64,000 nucleotides of DNA, from NCBI RefSeq assembly GCF_013522825.1, contig NZ_JAAMQZ010000001.1:124001-188000 (forward strand). Direction: 5' to 3'. The stretch is from Stutzerimonas stutzeri. GTDB taxonomy: Bacteria > Pseudomonadota > Gammaproteobacteria > Pseudomonadales > Pseudomonadaceae. This document shows, in pieces, positions 1 through 9,266 of this stretch (position 1 is its first letter; every line of letters starts with the position of its first letter). Under the pieces are notes generated by a model. It made no database searches and was not told where the DNA came from. It saw only the letters and a list, made by a program, of their open reading frames with translations. A program made the position numbers and the translations under genes.

Positions 1-693
1 GAGCGCCAGCTCAAGCTGCTGCCGGGACGGGCCTGTGCCGAGTACCTGGATGGCCTCGACCAGCTCGCCCTCCCCCACGAGCGCATTCCGCAGCTGGACG
101 AAATCAACCGCGTGCTCGCCGCGACCACCGGCTGGCAGGTGGCGCGCGTGCCGGCGCTGATTCCCTTCCAGACCTTCTTCGAGCTGCTGGCAAGCAAGCG
201 CTTCCCCGTTGCCACCTTCATCCGCACGCCGGAAGAACTGGACTACCTGCAGGAGCCGGACATCTTCCACGAGATCTTCGGCCACTGCCCGCTGCTGACC
301 AACCCCTGGTTCGCCGAGTTCACCCATACCTACGGCCAGCTCGGCCTCAGCGCCAGCAAGGAGGAGCGCGTCTACCTGGCGCGCCTGTACTGGATGACCA
401 TCGAATTCGGCCTGGTGGACACGCCAGCCGGCCGGCGCATCTACGGCGGCGGCATCCTTTCTTCGCCGAAGGAGACGCTCTATTGCCTCTCGGACGAGCC
501 CGAGCATCAACCCTTCGATGTGGTCGAAGCCATGCGCACGCCATACCGCATCGACATCCTGCAGCCGGTGTACTTCGTCCTGCCGCAACTGCGCCGGCTG
601 TTCGACGTGGCTCACGAGGACATCATGGCCCACGTGCGCAACGCCATGCAGCTGGGCCTGCACCAGCCGAAATTCCCGCCGAAAGCCGCGTAG
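1..693 (+). CDS. phhA: Phenylalanine 4-monooxygenase, 5' end outside window
   Basis: Iron- and tetrahydropterin-dependent enzyme that hydroxylates phenylalanine to tyrosine in the cytoplasm. The reading frame is open from base 1, so the start lies to the left. 230 residues are visible, and the family length in Pseudomonas (about 262) suggests about 31 are missing. The iron-binding set is visible: the motif HEIFGHCP gives His at visible residues 90 and 95, and YWMTIEFG gives Glu at 135; this H-4-H-39-E spacing is that of the family. It is followed by phhB and phhC on the same strand, the usual order for the Phe/Tyr operon. The TAG stop lies inside the left arm of an intergenic inverted repeat (689-850). 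The regulator phhR and the promoter, if present, are outside the window. Confidence 0.96.
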   Translation, partial: ERQLKLLPGRACAEYLDGLDQLALPHERIPQLDEINRVLAATTGWQVARVPALIPFQTFFELLASKRFPVATFIRTPEELDYLQEPDIFHEIFGHCPLLTNPWFAEFTHTYGQLGLSASKEERVYLARLYWMTIEFGLVDTPAGRRIYGGGILSSPKETLYCLSDEPEHQPFDVVEAMRTPYRIDILQPVYFVLPQLRRLFDVAHEDIMAHVRNAMQLGLHQPKFPPKAA

Positions 694-850
694 GGTGGAA
701 AACTGCGAAGCATTTTCCACACGTAGGTTCGGCCGCCACTAACCCGTAGGGTGAATGACGCCGATGGCTCATCCACCGTCCACGACGAGGCCTCTTCACA
801 ATGTGGCAGACCTGACGCGTGGACAAGCCTGCGGCGTTGTCCACCCTACG
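689..850. repeat. Intergenic element bounded by an 11-bp inverted repeat (CGTAGGGTGGA)
   Basis: CGTAGGGTGGA at 689-699 is exactly matched by its reverse complement at 840-850. A related half-element, CGTAGGGTGAATGACGCC at 746-763, is followed by a GGCTCATCCACCGTCC stretch that can pair imperfectly with it. The left arm supplies the stop codon of phhA. The arms resemble those of the repeat at 47527-47621, so both probably belong to one dispersed family. The 195-bp gap between phhA and phhB holds little else. Confidence 0.6.
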
Positions 851-888
851 CTGCTTGACTCTTATCAACCTCATCACAAGGACCGATC

Positions 889-1245
889 ATGACTTCTCTC
901 AACCAAGCCCATTGCGAAGCCTGCCGAGCCGATGCGCCGAAAGTCAGCGATGACGAACTGGCCGAGCTGATCAAGCAGATCCCCGACTGGAACATCGAAA
1001 CCCGCGACGGCCACATGGAGCTGGAGAAGGTCTTCCTGTTCAAGAACTTCAAGCACGCGCTGGCCTTCACCAATGCCGTCGGCGAGATCGCCGAAGCTGA
1101 GGGCCACCACCCGGGCCTGCTCACCGAATGGGGCAAGGTCACCGTCACTTGGTGGAGCCATTCGATCAAGGGTCTGCACCGCAACGACTTCATCATGGCC
1201 GCGCGCACCGACGAAGTGGCGAGCAAGGCGGAGGGTCGCAAGTGA
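889..1245 (+). CDS. phhB: Pterin-4-alpha-carbinolamine dehydratase
   Basis: Dehydrates 4a-hydroxytetrahydrobiopterin, the spent cofactor of PhhA, so that the pterin can be reduced and reused. The 118-residue product is the normal length. It contains the family core with the double histidine in [10 protein letters not shown] and the following [14 protein letters not shown] block near the C-terminus. The ATG is preceded by AAGGA at good spacing. It lies about 195 bp after phhA and overlaps the GTG start of phhC by four bases, which implies translational coupling. In P. aeruginosa the same protein is also needed for PhhA expression; that role cannot be judged here. Confidence 0.96.
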   Translation: MTSLNQAHCEACRADAPKVSDDELAELIKQIPDWNIETRDGHMELEKVFLFKNFKHALAFTNAVGEIAEAEGHHPGLLTEWGKVTVTWWSHSIKGLHRNDFIMAARTDEVASKAEGRK

Positions 1246-2441
1246 GGCATTTCGGTCAGGTCGAACGGGTACCCGGCGACCCCATCCTGGGCCTGCTCGA
1301 CGCCTATCGCGCCGATCCCAATCCGGCCAAGCTCGACCTGGGCGTGGGTGTCTACAAGGATGCCGAGGGCATCACGCCGATCCCCCAGGCGGTGAAACTG
1401 GCCGAACAGCGTTTGATCGCCACCGAGCTGACCAAAAGCTACATCGGCGGTCATGGCGACCCGCTGTTCGGCGAGCAACTGCTGCGCCTGGTGCTGGGCG
1501 AGCATTCGCCTGCACTGAGCGAAGGTCGCGCCGGCTGCACCCAGACGCCGGGCGGTACCGGTGCACTGCGGCTGGCGGGGGATTTCATCGCTAGATGCCT
1601 GCCGGGCCGCAGCCTCTGGCTCAGCGACCCGACCTGGCCGATCCACGAAACCCTGTTCGCCGCCGCGCGCCTGCCGGTGCGGCATTACCCCTACGTCGGG
1701 GCCGACAATCGCCTGGACGTCGCCGGCCTGCTCGCCACGCTGGCCGAGATTCCGCCCGGCGACGTCGTGCTGCTGCATGCCTGCTGCCACAACCCGACCG
1801 GCTTCGACCTGAGCCACGACGACTGGCGCCAGGTCCTGGAAGTAGTGCGCGCACGCGAGCTGCTGCCGCTGTTCGACTTCGCCTACCAAGGCTTCGGCGA
1901 CGGGCTAGAAGAAGATGCCTGGGCCGTGCGGCTGTTCGTCGAGGCGCTGCCGGAAGTGCTGATCACCAGTTCCTGCTCGAAGAACTTCGGCCTCTATCGC
2001 GAACGCACCGGCGCGCTGGTCGCCATCACAGCGGACGCCTCATCGCTGCAGGACGTGCGCAGCCAGTTCGCCGCGCTGGCGCGCAACCTCTGGTCCACGC
2101 CGCCTTCCCACGGCTCCGCCGTGGTGGCTACCATCCTCGCCGATGAACAGCTGCGCCAGCTCTGGCAGCGCGAAGTGCAGACCAAGCGCCAGCGCATCGC
2201 GGGGCTGCGCCATGGCCTGCTCGAAGCGCTGCAGCCTTACGGACTGGCCGAACGCTTCGCACATATCGGCGCGCAGCGCGGGATGTTTTCCTATACCGGA
2301 CTCACCGCGGCCCAGGTGCGACGCCTGCGCAGCGAGGATGCGGTGTATCTGGTGGAAAGCGGCCGCGCCAACGTCGCCGGGCTGGATGCCGAACGGCTGG
2401 ACGACCTCGCGCGTGCCATCGCCCGGGTGGTTTCGGACTGA
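1242..2441 (+). CDS. phhC: Aromatic amino acid aminotransferase
   Basis: PLP-dependent class I/II aminotransferase that converts tyrosine (and phenylalanine) plus 2-oxoglutarate to 4-hydroxyphenylpyruvate plus glutamate. The frame is open further upstream, but the GTG at 1242 overlapping the phhB stop gives 399 residues beginning [19 protein letters not shown], matching the N-terminus of the family. The Schiff-base lysine is K247 in [10 protein letters not shown], and GVGVYKD and CCHNPTG motifs are present. It is the third gene of phhABC; its product feeds hpd at 13679-14779. It converges with the AraC gene, leaving only 28 bp between them and no obvious terminator. Confidence 0.93.
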   Translation: MRHFGQVERVPGDPILGLLDAYRADPNPAKLDLGVGVYKDAEGITPIPQAVKLAEQRLIATELTKSYIGGHGDPLFGEQLLRLVLGEHSPALSEGRAGCTQTPGGTGALRLAGDFIARCLPGRSLWLSDPTWPIHETLFAAARLPVRHYPYVGADNRLDVAGLLATLAEIPPGDVVLLHACCHNPTGFDLSHDDWRQVLEVVRARELLPLFDFAYQGFGDGLEEDAWAVRLFVEALPEVLITSSCSKNFGLYRERTGALVAITADASSLQDVRSQFAALARNLWSTPPSHGSAVVATILADEQLRQLWQREVQTKRQRIAGLRHGLLEALQPYGLAERFAHIGAQRGMFSYTGLTAAQVRRLRSEDAVYLVESGRANVAGLDAERLDDLARAIARVVSD

Positions 2442-2469
2442 GCAGCCCAGCGCCGCAGCCGCTACAGCC

Positions 2470-3423
2470 TCAGATGCGCGCCCGCACCTGCTTGGGGCTG
2501 ATGCCGAACTGCCGCTTGAAGGCCGTGGCGAAGTTGGCCGGGCTGTTGTAACCGGCCAGCCAGGCGGCCTCGTTCACGCTGACGCCATCGCGCTCCAGCG
2601 CCTGACGCGCCTGCAGCAGACGCCGTGTGCGCTGGTACTCGAACAACGTCATGCCATGCAGCGCACGGAACTGGCGCTGCAGCGTGGTGGCATTGACGCC
2701 CATCTCCCGGGCGATGCGCTCCTGCGTCCAGTCATCCGCCACGCCGCTGTCGAGCAATTCCACCAGCCGCTGCACGCGCTGATGCTCGTGCGGGCGCAGG
2801 TCGCCGCTCGGCAGCGTGTCGCCAAGGCTGACCAGCGCTTCGCAAGTGATATCCAGCGCCCGGCTTTCCAGGTACAGACGCTCTAGCAGCGGATCGTAGC
2901 CGGGCGGATTGAGCATCTGCTCGGCCAGGGTCAGCAGGCGCGCCGAGGGTTGCCAGGCGCGCGGCGCCAGGTGGCTCTGCATGAAGCGGTGCGTCGTGCC
3001 GCCGATCTCGGCTCCGGCGGCCTCGAACCACTCAGGCGTCAGGCTGATCACCAGTTTGCGGATGTGTCGGCCGCGCCGGGCCTGGCGGCGGAACAGCACC
3101 GGCTCGTTCATCGCCAGGGCCACCCCCTCGGGACGGCAGCGGCGGTCCGGCCGACCGAAAGTGAGCGGCAGGTCGCCGTAACTCACCTCGCTCTGCCCGT
3201 CGAGAAACAGCACGAACGACAGGCGCGGCCCGACGACGCTCTCGGTGACGAAGTCCTGCAGCTCCTCGTAATCCGACCAGTGCAGCGACAGCCCGTCGCG
3301 CAGTTGCAGCCAGCCCACCCGACCATAGAACAGGCGATCGTCGTCGGGCCGCGCCAGGCGCAGTCCCGGCTGGCTGGTGACGGGCAACTCGTCGCGGCGG
3401 ATGAGGTGATCAGGCTGCTGCAT
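2470..3423 (-). CDS. AraC-family regulator beside a siderophore receptor (PchR-like)
   Basis: Transcription regulator of 317 residues with an N-terminal sensing region and a C-terminal double helix-turn-helix (about residues 210-317), including ERIAREMGVNATTLQRQFR and the second-helix signature AAWLAGYNSPANFATAFKRQFG. The frame stays open upstream, but the ATG at 3423 is preferred because the more upstream sequence runs into the divergent regulatory region. It is divergent from the TonB-dependent receptor with a Fur box between them, the usual arrangement for PchR/AlcR-type proteins that activate a receptor when its ferri-siderophore is present. The inducer is unknown. Confidence 0.88.
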   Translation of the reverse strand: MQQPDHLIRRDELPVTSQPGLRLARPDDDRLFYGRVGWLQLRDGLSLHWSDYEELQDFVTESVVGPRLSFVLFLDGQSEVSYGDLPLTFGRPDRRCRPEGVALAMNEPVLFRRQARRGRHIRKLVISLTPEWFEAAGAEIGGTTHRFMQSHLAPRAWQPSARLLTLAEQMLNPPGYDPLLERLYLESRALDITCEALVSLGDTLPSGDLRPHEHQRVQRLVELLDSGVADDWTQERIAREMGVNATTLQRQFRALHGMTLFEYQRTRRLLQARQALERDGVSVNEAAWLAGYNSPANFATAFKRQFGISPKQVRARI

Positions 3424-3525
3424 GGCGCATATCCCCGGCAATGGAAGATCGCAAAGCAAATGTTGGCTCGCGCAAAGGCTCGGCCCACGGCGTGGTGGCA
3501 GACTACGCGCCGTTACATCTTGATG

Positions 3526-3546
3526 CAAATCATTATCATTATTGCG
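3526..3546. promoter_or_regulatory. Fur box between the AraC regulator and TonB receptor genes
   Basis: CAAATCATTATCATTATTGCG closely follows the overlapping NAT-repeat pattern of the Fur operator (GATAATGATAATCATTATC). It lies about 53 bp before the receptor ATG and about 100 bp from the regulator start, so it could repress both divergent genes when iron is sufficient. Confidence 0.85.
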
Positions 3547-3598
3547 ATTACGGGGACAGCCGCCAACCTGCCCCGCCACCCGCGACAGGAGCCGCCGC

Positions 3599-5758
3599 AT
3601 GGACAGAACCACCCGCCCCTTCCTTTCCCATCGTTCCCGGCACTGGTTGCTCGTCGGCCTGCTCGCGCCCTTCCCGCTGAGCGCCCTGGCGCAGGGCGTC
3701 GTGCCGCAAAACGAGCCGGTCCAGCTGGAAAGCATCACCGTCGAGGGCAACCGCCTGTACGACATGCCATCCTCGGAAGAGAGCGGCGGCTATACGGTGG
3801 AAGCGGCGACCGTGGGCACCAAGACGCCCGCCGCGCTGCGCGACATCCCGCAGTCGATCACGGTCTACACCGACGATTACATCAAGGACCGGCAGTTCGT
3901 GAACCTCGACGACCTGGCCAAGTACACCGCCGGCCTGCGCACCCTGACCAACGACAGCGGGCGTTCGTCGATCTACTCGCGCGGCTACGAGTACGATGAA
4001 TTCAACATCAACGGCCTGCCCGCACCCATGGCCAGTATCAACGGCACCGTGCCCATGCTGGCGCCGTTCGACCGGGTCGAGATCATGCGCGGGCCATCCG
4101 GGCTGTTCAACAGCACCAGCGAGATGGGCGGTATCGTCAACATGGTGCTCAAGCGCCCGACCCGTGATTTCCAGGGCAGTGTCACCGGGCGCTACGGCAG
4201 CTTCGACACCAGCTACCTGGAGACGGACCTCTCGGGTGCGCTGACGCCCTCCGGCAACGTGCGCGGTCGCACCGTGCTGGCCCAGGCCGACACCAATGGC
4301 GAGGTGGACTACAACGCGAACACCGCGCAGAACTACTACGGCGCCCTGGAGTTCGATCTGAGCGACAGCACCATGCTGTCGCTGGCCCTGCTGCACCAGA
4401 AGAAGGACATCACGCCGCACAATGGCTACCCGACCGACGCCTCCGGCAATCTGCTGAACCTGGACCGCGATACCTTCCTCGGCGCGGACTGGAACCATTT
4501 CGACGGCAGGACCACCGATCTCATCAGCGAGCTGACCCACCGCTTCGACAATGGCGGCTTCGGTCGGGTCGCCGTGCGCAGCTCGCAGCGTGACACCGAG
4601 TTCTACTACGCCTTCACCGGCAGCGCCGCGAATGCCGCCGGCAACGCCACGCTGACCAGTACCGCCCGCGACGTCGAGCAGGATGCCCTGGCCCTGGACG
4701 CCAGCTACAGCCAGCCGTTCGAGACCTTCGGCCAGGTCAGCGAGTTCGTCGTCGGCACCGACTACAAGCGCTACGACACCGACTACCGCGCCGGTGCCGC
4801 GGCCTCGTCGCTCGGTTCGATCGACGTCAACGACCCCGCCTCGTCCTCGATCCCCAAACCGGCCGTCAATTACCGCCAGCGGGTGACGAGCGATGAGAAG
4901 GAGTTCGGCCTCTATTCCAAACTGACCTTCCGCCCGGTGGAGCGCCTGGCACTGATCGGCGGCGCCCGGGTCAGCTGGTTCGATGGCGACACCAGCACCA
5001 CGACGCTGGCCAACGGCGCCCGAACCAGCGGCGACGTGCGGGAAAACGCCAAGTTCACGCCCTATGGCGGGCTGGTCTTCGACCTGGACCCATGGCACTC
5101 GCTGTATGCCAGCTATTCCAAGGTGTTCAAGCCGCAGACCAACGTCGACGTCAACGGCGACATCATCGACCCACGCGAAGGCGAACAATACGAGGTGGGC
5201 ATCAAGGGCAGCTACTTCGGAGGCGCGCTCAATGCCCGGCTCTCGCTGTTCCAACTGACCGACGAGAACCGCGCGGCGCGTGACCAGAACAACCTCAGCG
5301 GCACCTACTACCTGTCGATCGGCGAAGCCCGCATCCGCGGCGGCGAAATCGAAGTCAGCGGCAACCCGCTGCCGGGCTGGGAGCTGATCGGCGGCTACAC
5401 CTACATGGACACCGACATCATCAAGGGTGACGCCAACGCGATATTCGAGCTGATGCCGCAGAACCAGTTCTCGCTGTGGAGCAACTACGAGCTGCAGGGC
5501 GGCCCGCTGGCCGGGCTGGGGCTGGGCGCCGGCATCACCGGCATGAGCCACTTCCAGACCGCGACTGGCATCGAAGCCCCCGGCTACGCCGTGATGGACG
5601 CCAAGCTGTCGTATCCGCTCACGCCCAAGCTGACCGCCACGCTCGACGTCAACAATGTCTTCGACCGCGAGTACCATTCGCGCGTGGGATCGGCCACCAC
5701 CTTCAATTTCTACGGCCCGTCGCGTACCGTCCTGGTCGGCGCCCGCTACGAATTCTGA
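3599..5758 (+). CDS. TonB-dependent siderophore receptor
   Basis: Outer-membrane beta-barrel receptor of 719 residues for a ferric siderophore. The ATG at 3599 is preceded by AGGAG and gives a signal peptide (hydrophobic LLVGLLAPFPLSALA, cleavage about residue 31). A TonB-box-like SITVEG follows, then the plug domain (IPQSITVYTDDYI, IYSRGYEYDEFNINGLPAP, VEIMRGPSGLFN), and a barrel ending in a terminal Phe (GARYEF). There is no N-terminal secretin/TonB signalling domain, so control probably runs through the adjacent AraC protein and Fur. The barrel resembles coprogen/pyoverdine-type receptors, but the ligand cannot be read from sequence. A hairpin (GCCGCCG at 5770-5776 with CGGCGGC at 5791-5797) sits between this gene and the next. 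Confidence 0.95.
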   Translation: MDRTTRPFLSHRSRHWLLVGLLAPFPLSALAQGVVPQNEPVQLESITVEGNRLYDMPSSEESGGYTVEAATVGTKTPAALRDIPQSITVYTDDYIKDRQFVNLDDLAKYTAGLRTLTNDSGRSSIYSRGYEYDEFNINGLPAPMASINGTVPMLAPFDRVEIMRGPSGLFNSTSEMGGIVNMVLKRPTRDFQGSVTGRYGSFDTSYLETDLSGALTPSGNVRGRTVLAQADTNGEVDYNANTAQNYYGALEFDLSDSTMLSLALLHQKKDITPHNGYPTDASGNLLNLDRDTFLGADWNHFDGRTTDLISELTHRFDNGGFGRVAVRSSQRDTEFYYAFTGSAANAAGNATLTSTARDVEQDALALDASYSQPFETFGQVSEFVVGTDYKRYDTDYRAGAAASSLGSIDVNDPASSSIPKPAVNYRQRVTSDEKEFGLYSKLTFRPVERLALIGGARVSWFDGDTSTTTLANGARTSGDVRENAKFTPYGGLVFDLDPWHSLYASYSKVFKPQTNVDVNGDIIDPREGEQYEVGIKGSYFGGALNARLSLFQLTDENRAARDQNNLSGTYYLSIGEARIRGGEIEVSGNPLPGWELIGGYTYMDTDIIKGDANAIFELMPQNQFSLWSNYELQGGPLAGLGLGAGITGMSHFQTATGIEAPGYAVMDAKLSYPLTPKLTATLDVNNVFDREYHSRVGSATTFNFYGPSRTVLVGARYEF

Positions 5759-5816
5759 AGCCAACCCGAGCCGCCGACGTCCCATGAAGCCGGCGGCTTC
5801 GCCATGGAGAACAGCC

Positions 5817-6131
5817 ATGCCCCAGTTCCACGCCGTGGTCCCCACGCCACGCGCCTCGCGCAACATGACCCGCCTGTGCAAGCACTTCGCCCACAAGGGC
5901 GAGGTGGAGATCGATGAAACCCACGCGCAGGTGGCGTTCGACTTCGGCGCCTGCCGGATGCGCGCCGAAGCCGATCGCCTGCTGATCGACTGCCAGGCCG
6001 AAGCCGGTCAGGCGCAGGAGCGGCTGCGCTTCGTCATCGCCGATCACCTCGAACGCTTCTCCGGCGAGGAAGCCCTGCAGGTCGTCTGGCAGGACGGCCC
6101 GCTGCCAGTCGCAGGCAGCGCCCTGCCATGA
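5817..6131 (+). CDS. DUF2218-family protein
   Basis: Small cytoplasmic protein of 104 residues matching the DUF2218 pattern: an N-terminal ATPRA-like segment (here VPTPRASRNMTRLCKHFAHK), a central beta-rich part with FGACRMRAEADRLLI, and a C-terminal DHLERFSGEE helix. Family members are small and often sit beside siderophore uptake genes; their biochemical role is unknown to me. The ATG at 5817 follows GGAGAA. The gene overlaps the next by four bases (ATGA at 6128), so it is coupled to the esterase, and it lies 58 bp after the receptor, probably in one iron-regulated operon. Confidence 0.8.
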   Translation: MPQFHAVVPTPRASRNMTRLCKHFAHKGEVEIDETHAQVAFDFGACRMRAEADRLLIDCQAEAGQAQERLRFVIADHLERFSGEEALQVVWQDGPLPVAGSALP

Positions 6132-7063
6132 AGCGGCTCGCCCTGGCGACCCTCGCCGCACTGGCTACGCCCCTGGCGCCAGCAGCCGCACTCCAGGACT
6201 GGCAGCCGGTGACCCTGCCGCAGGCCGAACAGCGCATCCTGCATTCGACGCATACCGGTCGCGACTACCGCATCTTCGTCTCGCAGCCACGGCACACACC
6301 ACCACCTGGCGGCTATCCGGTGCTCTACGTGCTCGACGGCAACGCCCTGTTCCCCGCGCTGGCGATCCAGGCCCAGGCACTGGAGGACCGCCCCGACCCG
6401 AAGCTGCGCCAGTCGCTGCTGGTGGTCGGCGTGGGCTATCCGGGCAATGCGCTGTACGACCTCAAGGCGCGCGCCAGGGACTACACGCCCGCCGCCGAGG
6501 ATGGCCAGCGCCTGCCCGATCGCGAGCCGTCAGCCCACGGCGGCGCCGAGCGCTTCCTGGACTTTCTCGAACACGAACTCAAGCCGATGATCGCCGCGCG
6601 CCATCCGGTCGATGCGCAGCGCCAGACGCTGTTCGGCCATTCCTATGGCGGGCTGTTCACCCTCTATGCGCTGCTCAACCGACCGCAGGCGTTCAACGGC
6701 TACGTCGCGGCAAGCCCGTCGATCTGGTGGTATCAGGGCTATATCGAACGCACGCTGGCAACCTTCGAAGCACGCGCCCGGCAGCAACCGCTGGACGCCC
6801 GCCTGCTGCTCACCGTCGGCAGCGCGGAAGAGCCCGCCGCAGACGACCCGCTGACCGACCCACGCCAGCGCCACATGGCCGAGCGGCGCATGATCGGCAA
6901 CGCGCGGGACCTGGCCGAACGACTGGAATCCACACCGGGACTGAAAGTCGGCCTGCGCATCAACGCCGGTGCCAATCACGGCACCAACGGGCAACTCAGC
7001 AGTGTGCAGGCCCTGGAGCTGGCGAGTTCAGGATTGGGGAGCGAGACGAAGGCGGAGAATTGA
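6128..7063 (+). CDS. Exported alpha/beta-hydrolase esterase, IroE/PfeE-like
   Basis: Putative siderophore esterase of 311 residues. It has a signal peptide (residues 1-21, LATLAALATPLAPAAA) and the PF00756-type fold: YPVLYVLDGN near the N-terminus, nucleophile Ser172 in FGHSYGGLF, the SPSIWW oxyanion-side motif, and a late His in GANHGTNG. In the IroE/PfeE family such enzymes hydrolyse catecholate tri-ester siderophores in the periplasm to release iron. Together with the upstream receptor this suggests use of an ester-type siderophore made by another microbe; that is inference. Start codon overlap with the DUF2218 gene indicates coupling. The 117 bp after it hold nothing recognisable. Confidence 0.88.
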   Translation: MKRLALATLAALATPLAPAAALQDWQPVTLPQAEQRILHSTHTGRDYRIFVSQPRHTPPPGGYPVLYVLDGNALFPALAIQAQALEDRPDPKLRQSLLVVGVGYPGNALYDLKARARDYTPAAEDGQRLPDREPSAHGGAERFLDFLEHELKPMIAARHPVDAQRQTLFGHSYGGLFTLYALLNRPQAFNGYVAASPSIWWYQGYIERTLATFEARARQQPLDARLLLTVGSAEEPAADDPLTDPRQRHMAERRMIGNARDLAERLESTPGLKVGLRINAGANHGTNGQLSSVQALELASSGLGSETKAEN

Positions 7064-7180
7064 TCGGTTACTGGGCTTAGCGAAGCGCCGGGAGGGTATC
7101 GGTTTCGCGGCGTGCGCTAGCCTTGCCCCATCGCACCATGCGAGGTGCCACTCGCCAATTAATGCGCGAGCGTCCGCTCC

Positions 7181-9073
7181 CTATATCCGGAAGCTGCCTA
7201 CCAGGTGCTTCAGCCGCTCGGCCTGCTGTTCCAGGTCGTTGCAGGCGCGCAGGGTGGATTGCAGGTTCTCCACGCCTTCCTGGTTGAGGGTGTTGATCTC
7301 GGTGATGTCCATGTTCAGCGACTCGATCACCGAGGTTTGCTCTTCGGTTGCCGTCGCCACGGACTGGTTCATGCCGTCGATCTCACCGATTCGCTGGGTG
7401 ACTTCGCCCAGGCGTTCGCCGGCCCGGTCGGCAATGCTGACGCTGTCCTCGCTCTGCCGCTGGCTGGCGGCCATGTTTTCCACCGAGGCATGCGCGCCGA
7501 CCTGCAGTTCTTCGATCATCTGCTGGATTTCCTGCGCCGAACTCTGGGTGCGATGGGCGAGGTTGCGCACCTCGTCCGCCACCACCGCGAAGCCCCGGCC
7601 GGTCTCGCCTGCCCGCGCGGCCTCGATGGCGGCGTTGAGGGCCAGCAGGTTGGTCTGCTCGGAAATGCCCTGGATCACTTCGAGGATGTGGCCGATGTCC
7701 ACGGTCTTGGCATCCAGCGCTTCGATCTCGGCGCTGGACGCTCTGATCTTCTCGGACAGCTCGCGCATGGCGGCGATGTTCTGCTGGACGACCTCGCGCC
7801 CGTCCTCGGCATCCTGGCGCGCGCCGCTGGCCTGTAGCGAGGCGTCGGCCGCGTTGCGCGCGATTTCCTGGGCGGCGGCGCCCAGCTCGTTGATGGCCGC
7901 TGCCACGCTGTTGGTACGGCTGGCCTGCTCGTCGGAATTGACCATCGAGGCATTCGAGGCGTTGAGCACGCGTTGCGCCACTTCGTGGACCGCCTGCGTC
8001 GCCGACGAGACCTCGCGAATCGAGCCGTGGATACGCTCGACGAAGCGGTTGAAGGATGTCGCCAGTTCACCGAATTCGTCGCGCGACTGCACATCGAGCC
8101 GACGGGTCAGGTCGCCCTCGCCTTCGGCGATGTTGGCCATGGCGCGGCCCATGTCGGTGAGCGGACGCATCAGCACGCGGATGAGCATGCCCAGCGGCAC
8201 CAGGATGAAGACCACGGCAACCGCGGTCACGATCAGCGCCGAGGTACGGAAACTCGTCAAGCTGGCATAGGCCTTGTCGCGGTCCAGGGAAATGCCGACG
8301 TACCACTCCACCGAGGGCAGGCCGGTGACCGGGCTGAAGCTGAGAACACGGGCATTTCCATCAAGGCTGGCCTCGCTGTAGCGACTGTCCAGACTCGGCG
8401 TTTCCTGCGGATAGGCCTCGCGCAGGTTCTTGCCCACCATGTCCTGGTCGGGGTGCACCAGAACGTCACCTCTGGCGCTGATCAGAAATGCATGGCCCAT
8501 GCCGCCGAAGTCCAGCGCATTGATGATCTCGATCAGCGTGTCGAGGGCGAGATCGCCGCCGACGACACCCAGCGTCTGGCCATGGCTACGCACCGGTGTG
8601 GCGAGCGTCATGACCAGGCCACCCAGGCCGGCGTCGGCGTAGGGCTCGGTCAGGGTCGAGCCGCCAGCGGACACCGCGTCCTGATACCAGGGCCGTGTAC
8701 GCGGGTCGTAATCGGTCGGCAGCTCTTCGTCTTCGGGCCGCATCAGGTACTGGCCTTCGACGCTGCCAAAATAGGTGAACAGGAACGTCTCGGTGAAGGC
8801 CTTCTGCTCGAACAGGCGCAGGACGCGCCGGGGATCGCTGTCGTTGCCGACGGTCTGCGCCGCGCCTTCGATCAGCAGGAGGCGACCGCTCAGCCAGTTC
8901 TGAATGTTGTCCGCCGTGATATCGCCCATCGCCTTCAGGTCGCTTTCGAGACCTGCACGAATGGTATTGCGCTGCTGGTAGTCGTTGTAGAGCGTGAACA
9001 GTGCAAACGCAGCGGTTACCACCAGACACGCCGCCAAGAGGATCTTCTGGCTGAACTTGAGACGACTGAACAT
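7181..9073 (-). CDS. Methyl-accepting chemotaxis protein with amino-acid dCache domain
   Basis: Chemoreceptor of 630 residues. From the ATG at 9073 it begins [12 protein letters not shown] followed by a transmembrane helix (about 10-30). A periplasmic dCache_1 domain follows, then a second membrane helix ([20 protein letters not shown]), a HAMP linker ([21 protein letters not shown]) and the signalling hairpin with [21 protein letters not shown] core (here [20 protein letters not shown]). The dCache segment has the amino-acid-sensing signature Y-D-x-R-x-R-x-WY ([12 protein letters not shown]), then YAD and GGDLALD, as in PctA-type receptors. Amino-acid attraction is therefore the best guess, fitting the surrounding catabolic genes. 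Thirty-four in-frame codons upstream are judged untranslated. Confidence 0.94.
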   Translation of the reverse strand: MFSRLKFSQKILLAACLVVTAAFALFTLYNDYQQRNTIRAGLESDLKAMGDITADNIQNWLSGRLLLIEGAAQTVGNDSDPRRVLRLFEQKAFTETFLFTYFGSVEGQYLMRPEDEELPTDYDPRTRPWYQDAVSAGGSTLTEPYADAGLGGLVMTLATPVRSHGQTLGVVGGDLALDTLIEIINALDFGGMGHAFLISARGDVLVHPDQDMVGKNLREAYPQETPSLDSRYSEASLDGNARVLSFSPVTGLPSVEWYVGISLDRDKAYASLTSFRTSALIVTAVAVVFILVPLGMLIRVLMRPLTDMGRAMANIAEGEGDLTRRLDVQSRDEFGELATSFNRFVERIHGSIREVSSATQAVHEVAQRVLNASNASMVNSDEQASRTNSVAAAINELGAAAQEIARNAADASLQASGARQDAEDGREVVQQNIAAMRELSEKIRASSAEIEALDAKTVDIGHILEVIQGISEQTNLLALNAAIEAARAGETGRGFAVVADEVRNLAHRTQSSAQEIQQMIEELQVGAHASVENMAASQRQSEDSVSIADRAGERLGEVTQRIGEIDGMNQSVATATEEQTSVIESLNMDITEINTLNQEGVENLQSTLRACNDLEQQAERLKHLVGSFRI

Positions 9074-9220
9074 GGGAGCCCCCGCATACAAACCGATCCG
9101 TGTGGTGGCTCCTGCCGACAGTTCTTCCCTGGTTCCAAACTCTTCGGCCGCTCTGGGGATAGCTTTAAAGATCACGTATTACCAAATATTCACAGATTTG
9201 ATATTTCACGCCTCGGATAC

Positions 9221-9252
9221 AAAAAAACCAGCCGCATACGCGGCTGGTTTTC
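9221..9252 (-). terminator. Rho-independent terminator after the NSS symporter gene
   Basis: AACCAGCCGC at 9227-9236 pairs with GCGGCTGGTT at 9240-9249, closing a three-base loop. On the minus strand it is followed by a run of seven T (plus-strand A at 9221-9227). It lies 15 bp past the stop of the symporter gene. Confidence 0.9.
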
Positions 9253-9266
9253 TGAACAGATGCGGA

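Noticed and set aside
5770..5797. Hairpin between the receptor and DUF2218 genes as a terminator
   Set aside because: The 7-bp GCCGCCG stem has a long loop and no T run; more likely incidental or a weak attenuator.
3548..5896. Very long open frame (about 780 codons) on the minus strand opposite the siderophore receptor
   Set aside because: It is a shadow of the receptor frame in high-G+C DNA: no recognisable domains, biased low-complexity composition, and the plus-strand frame has a signal peptide, plug and barrel motifs.
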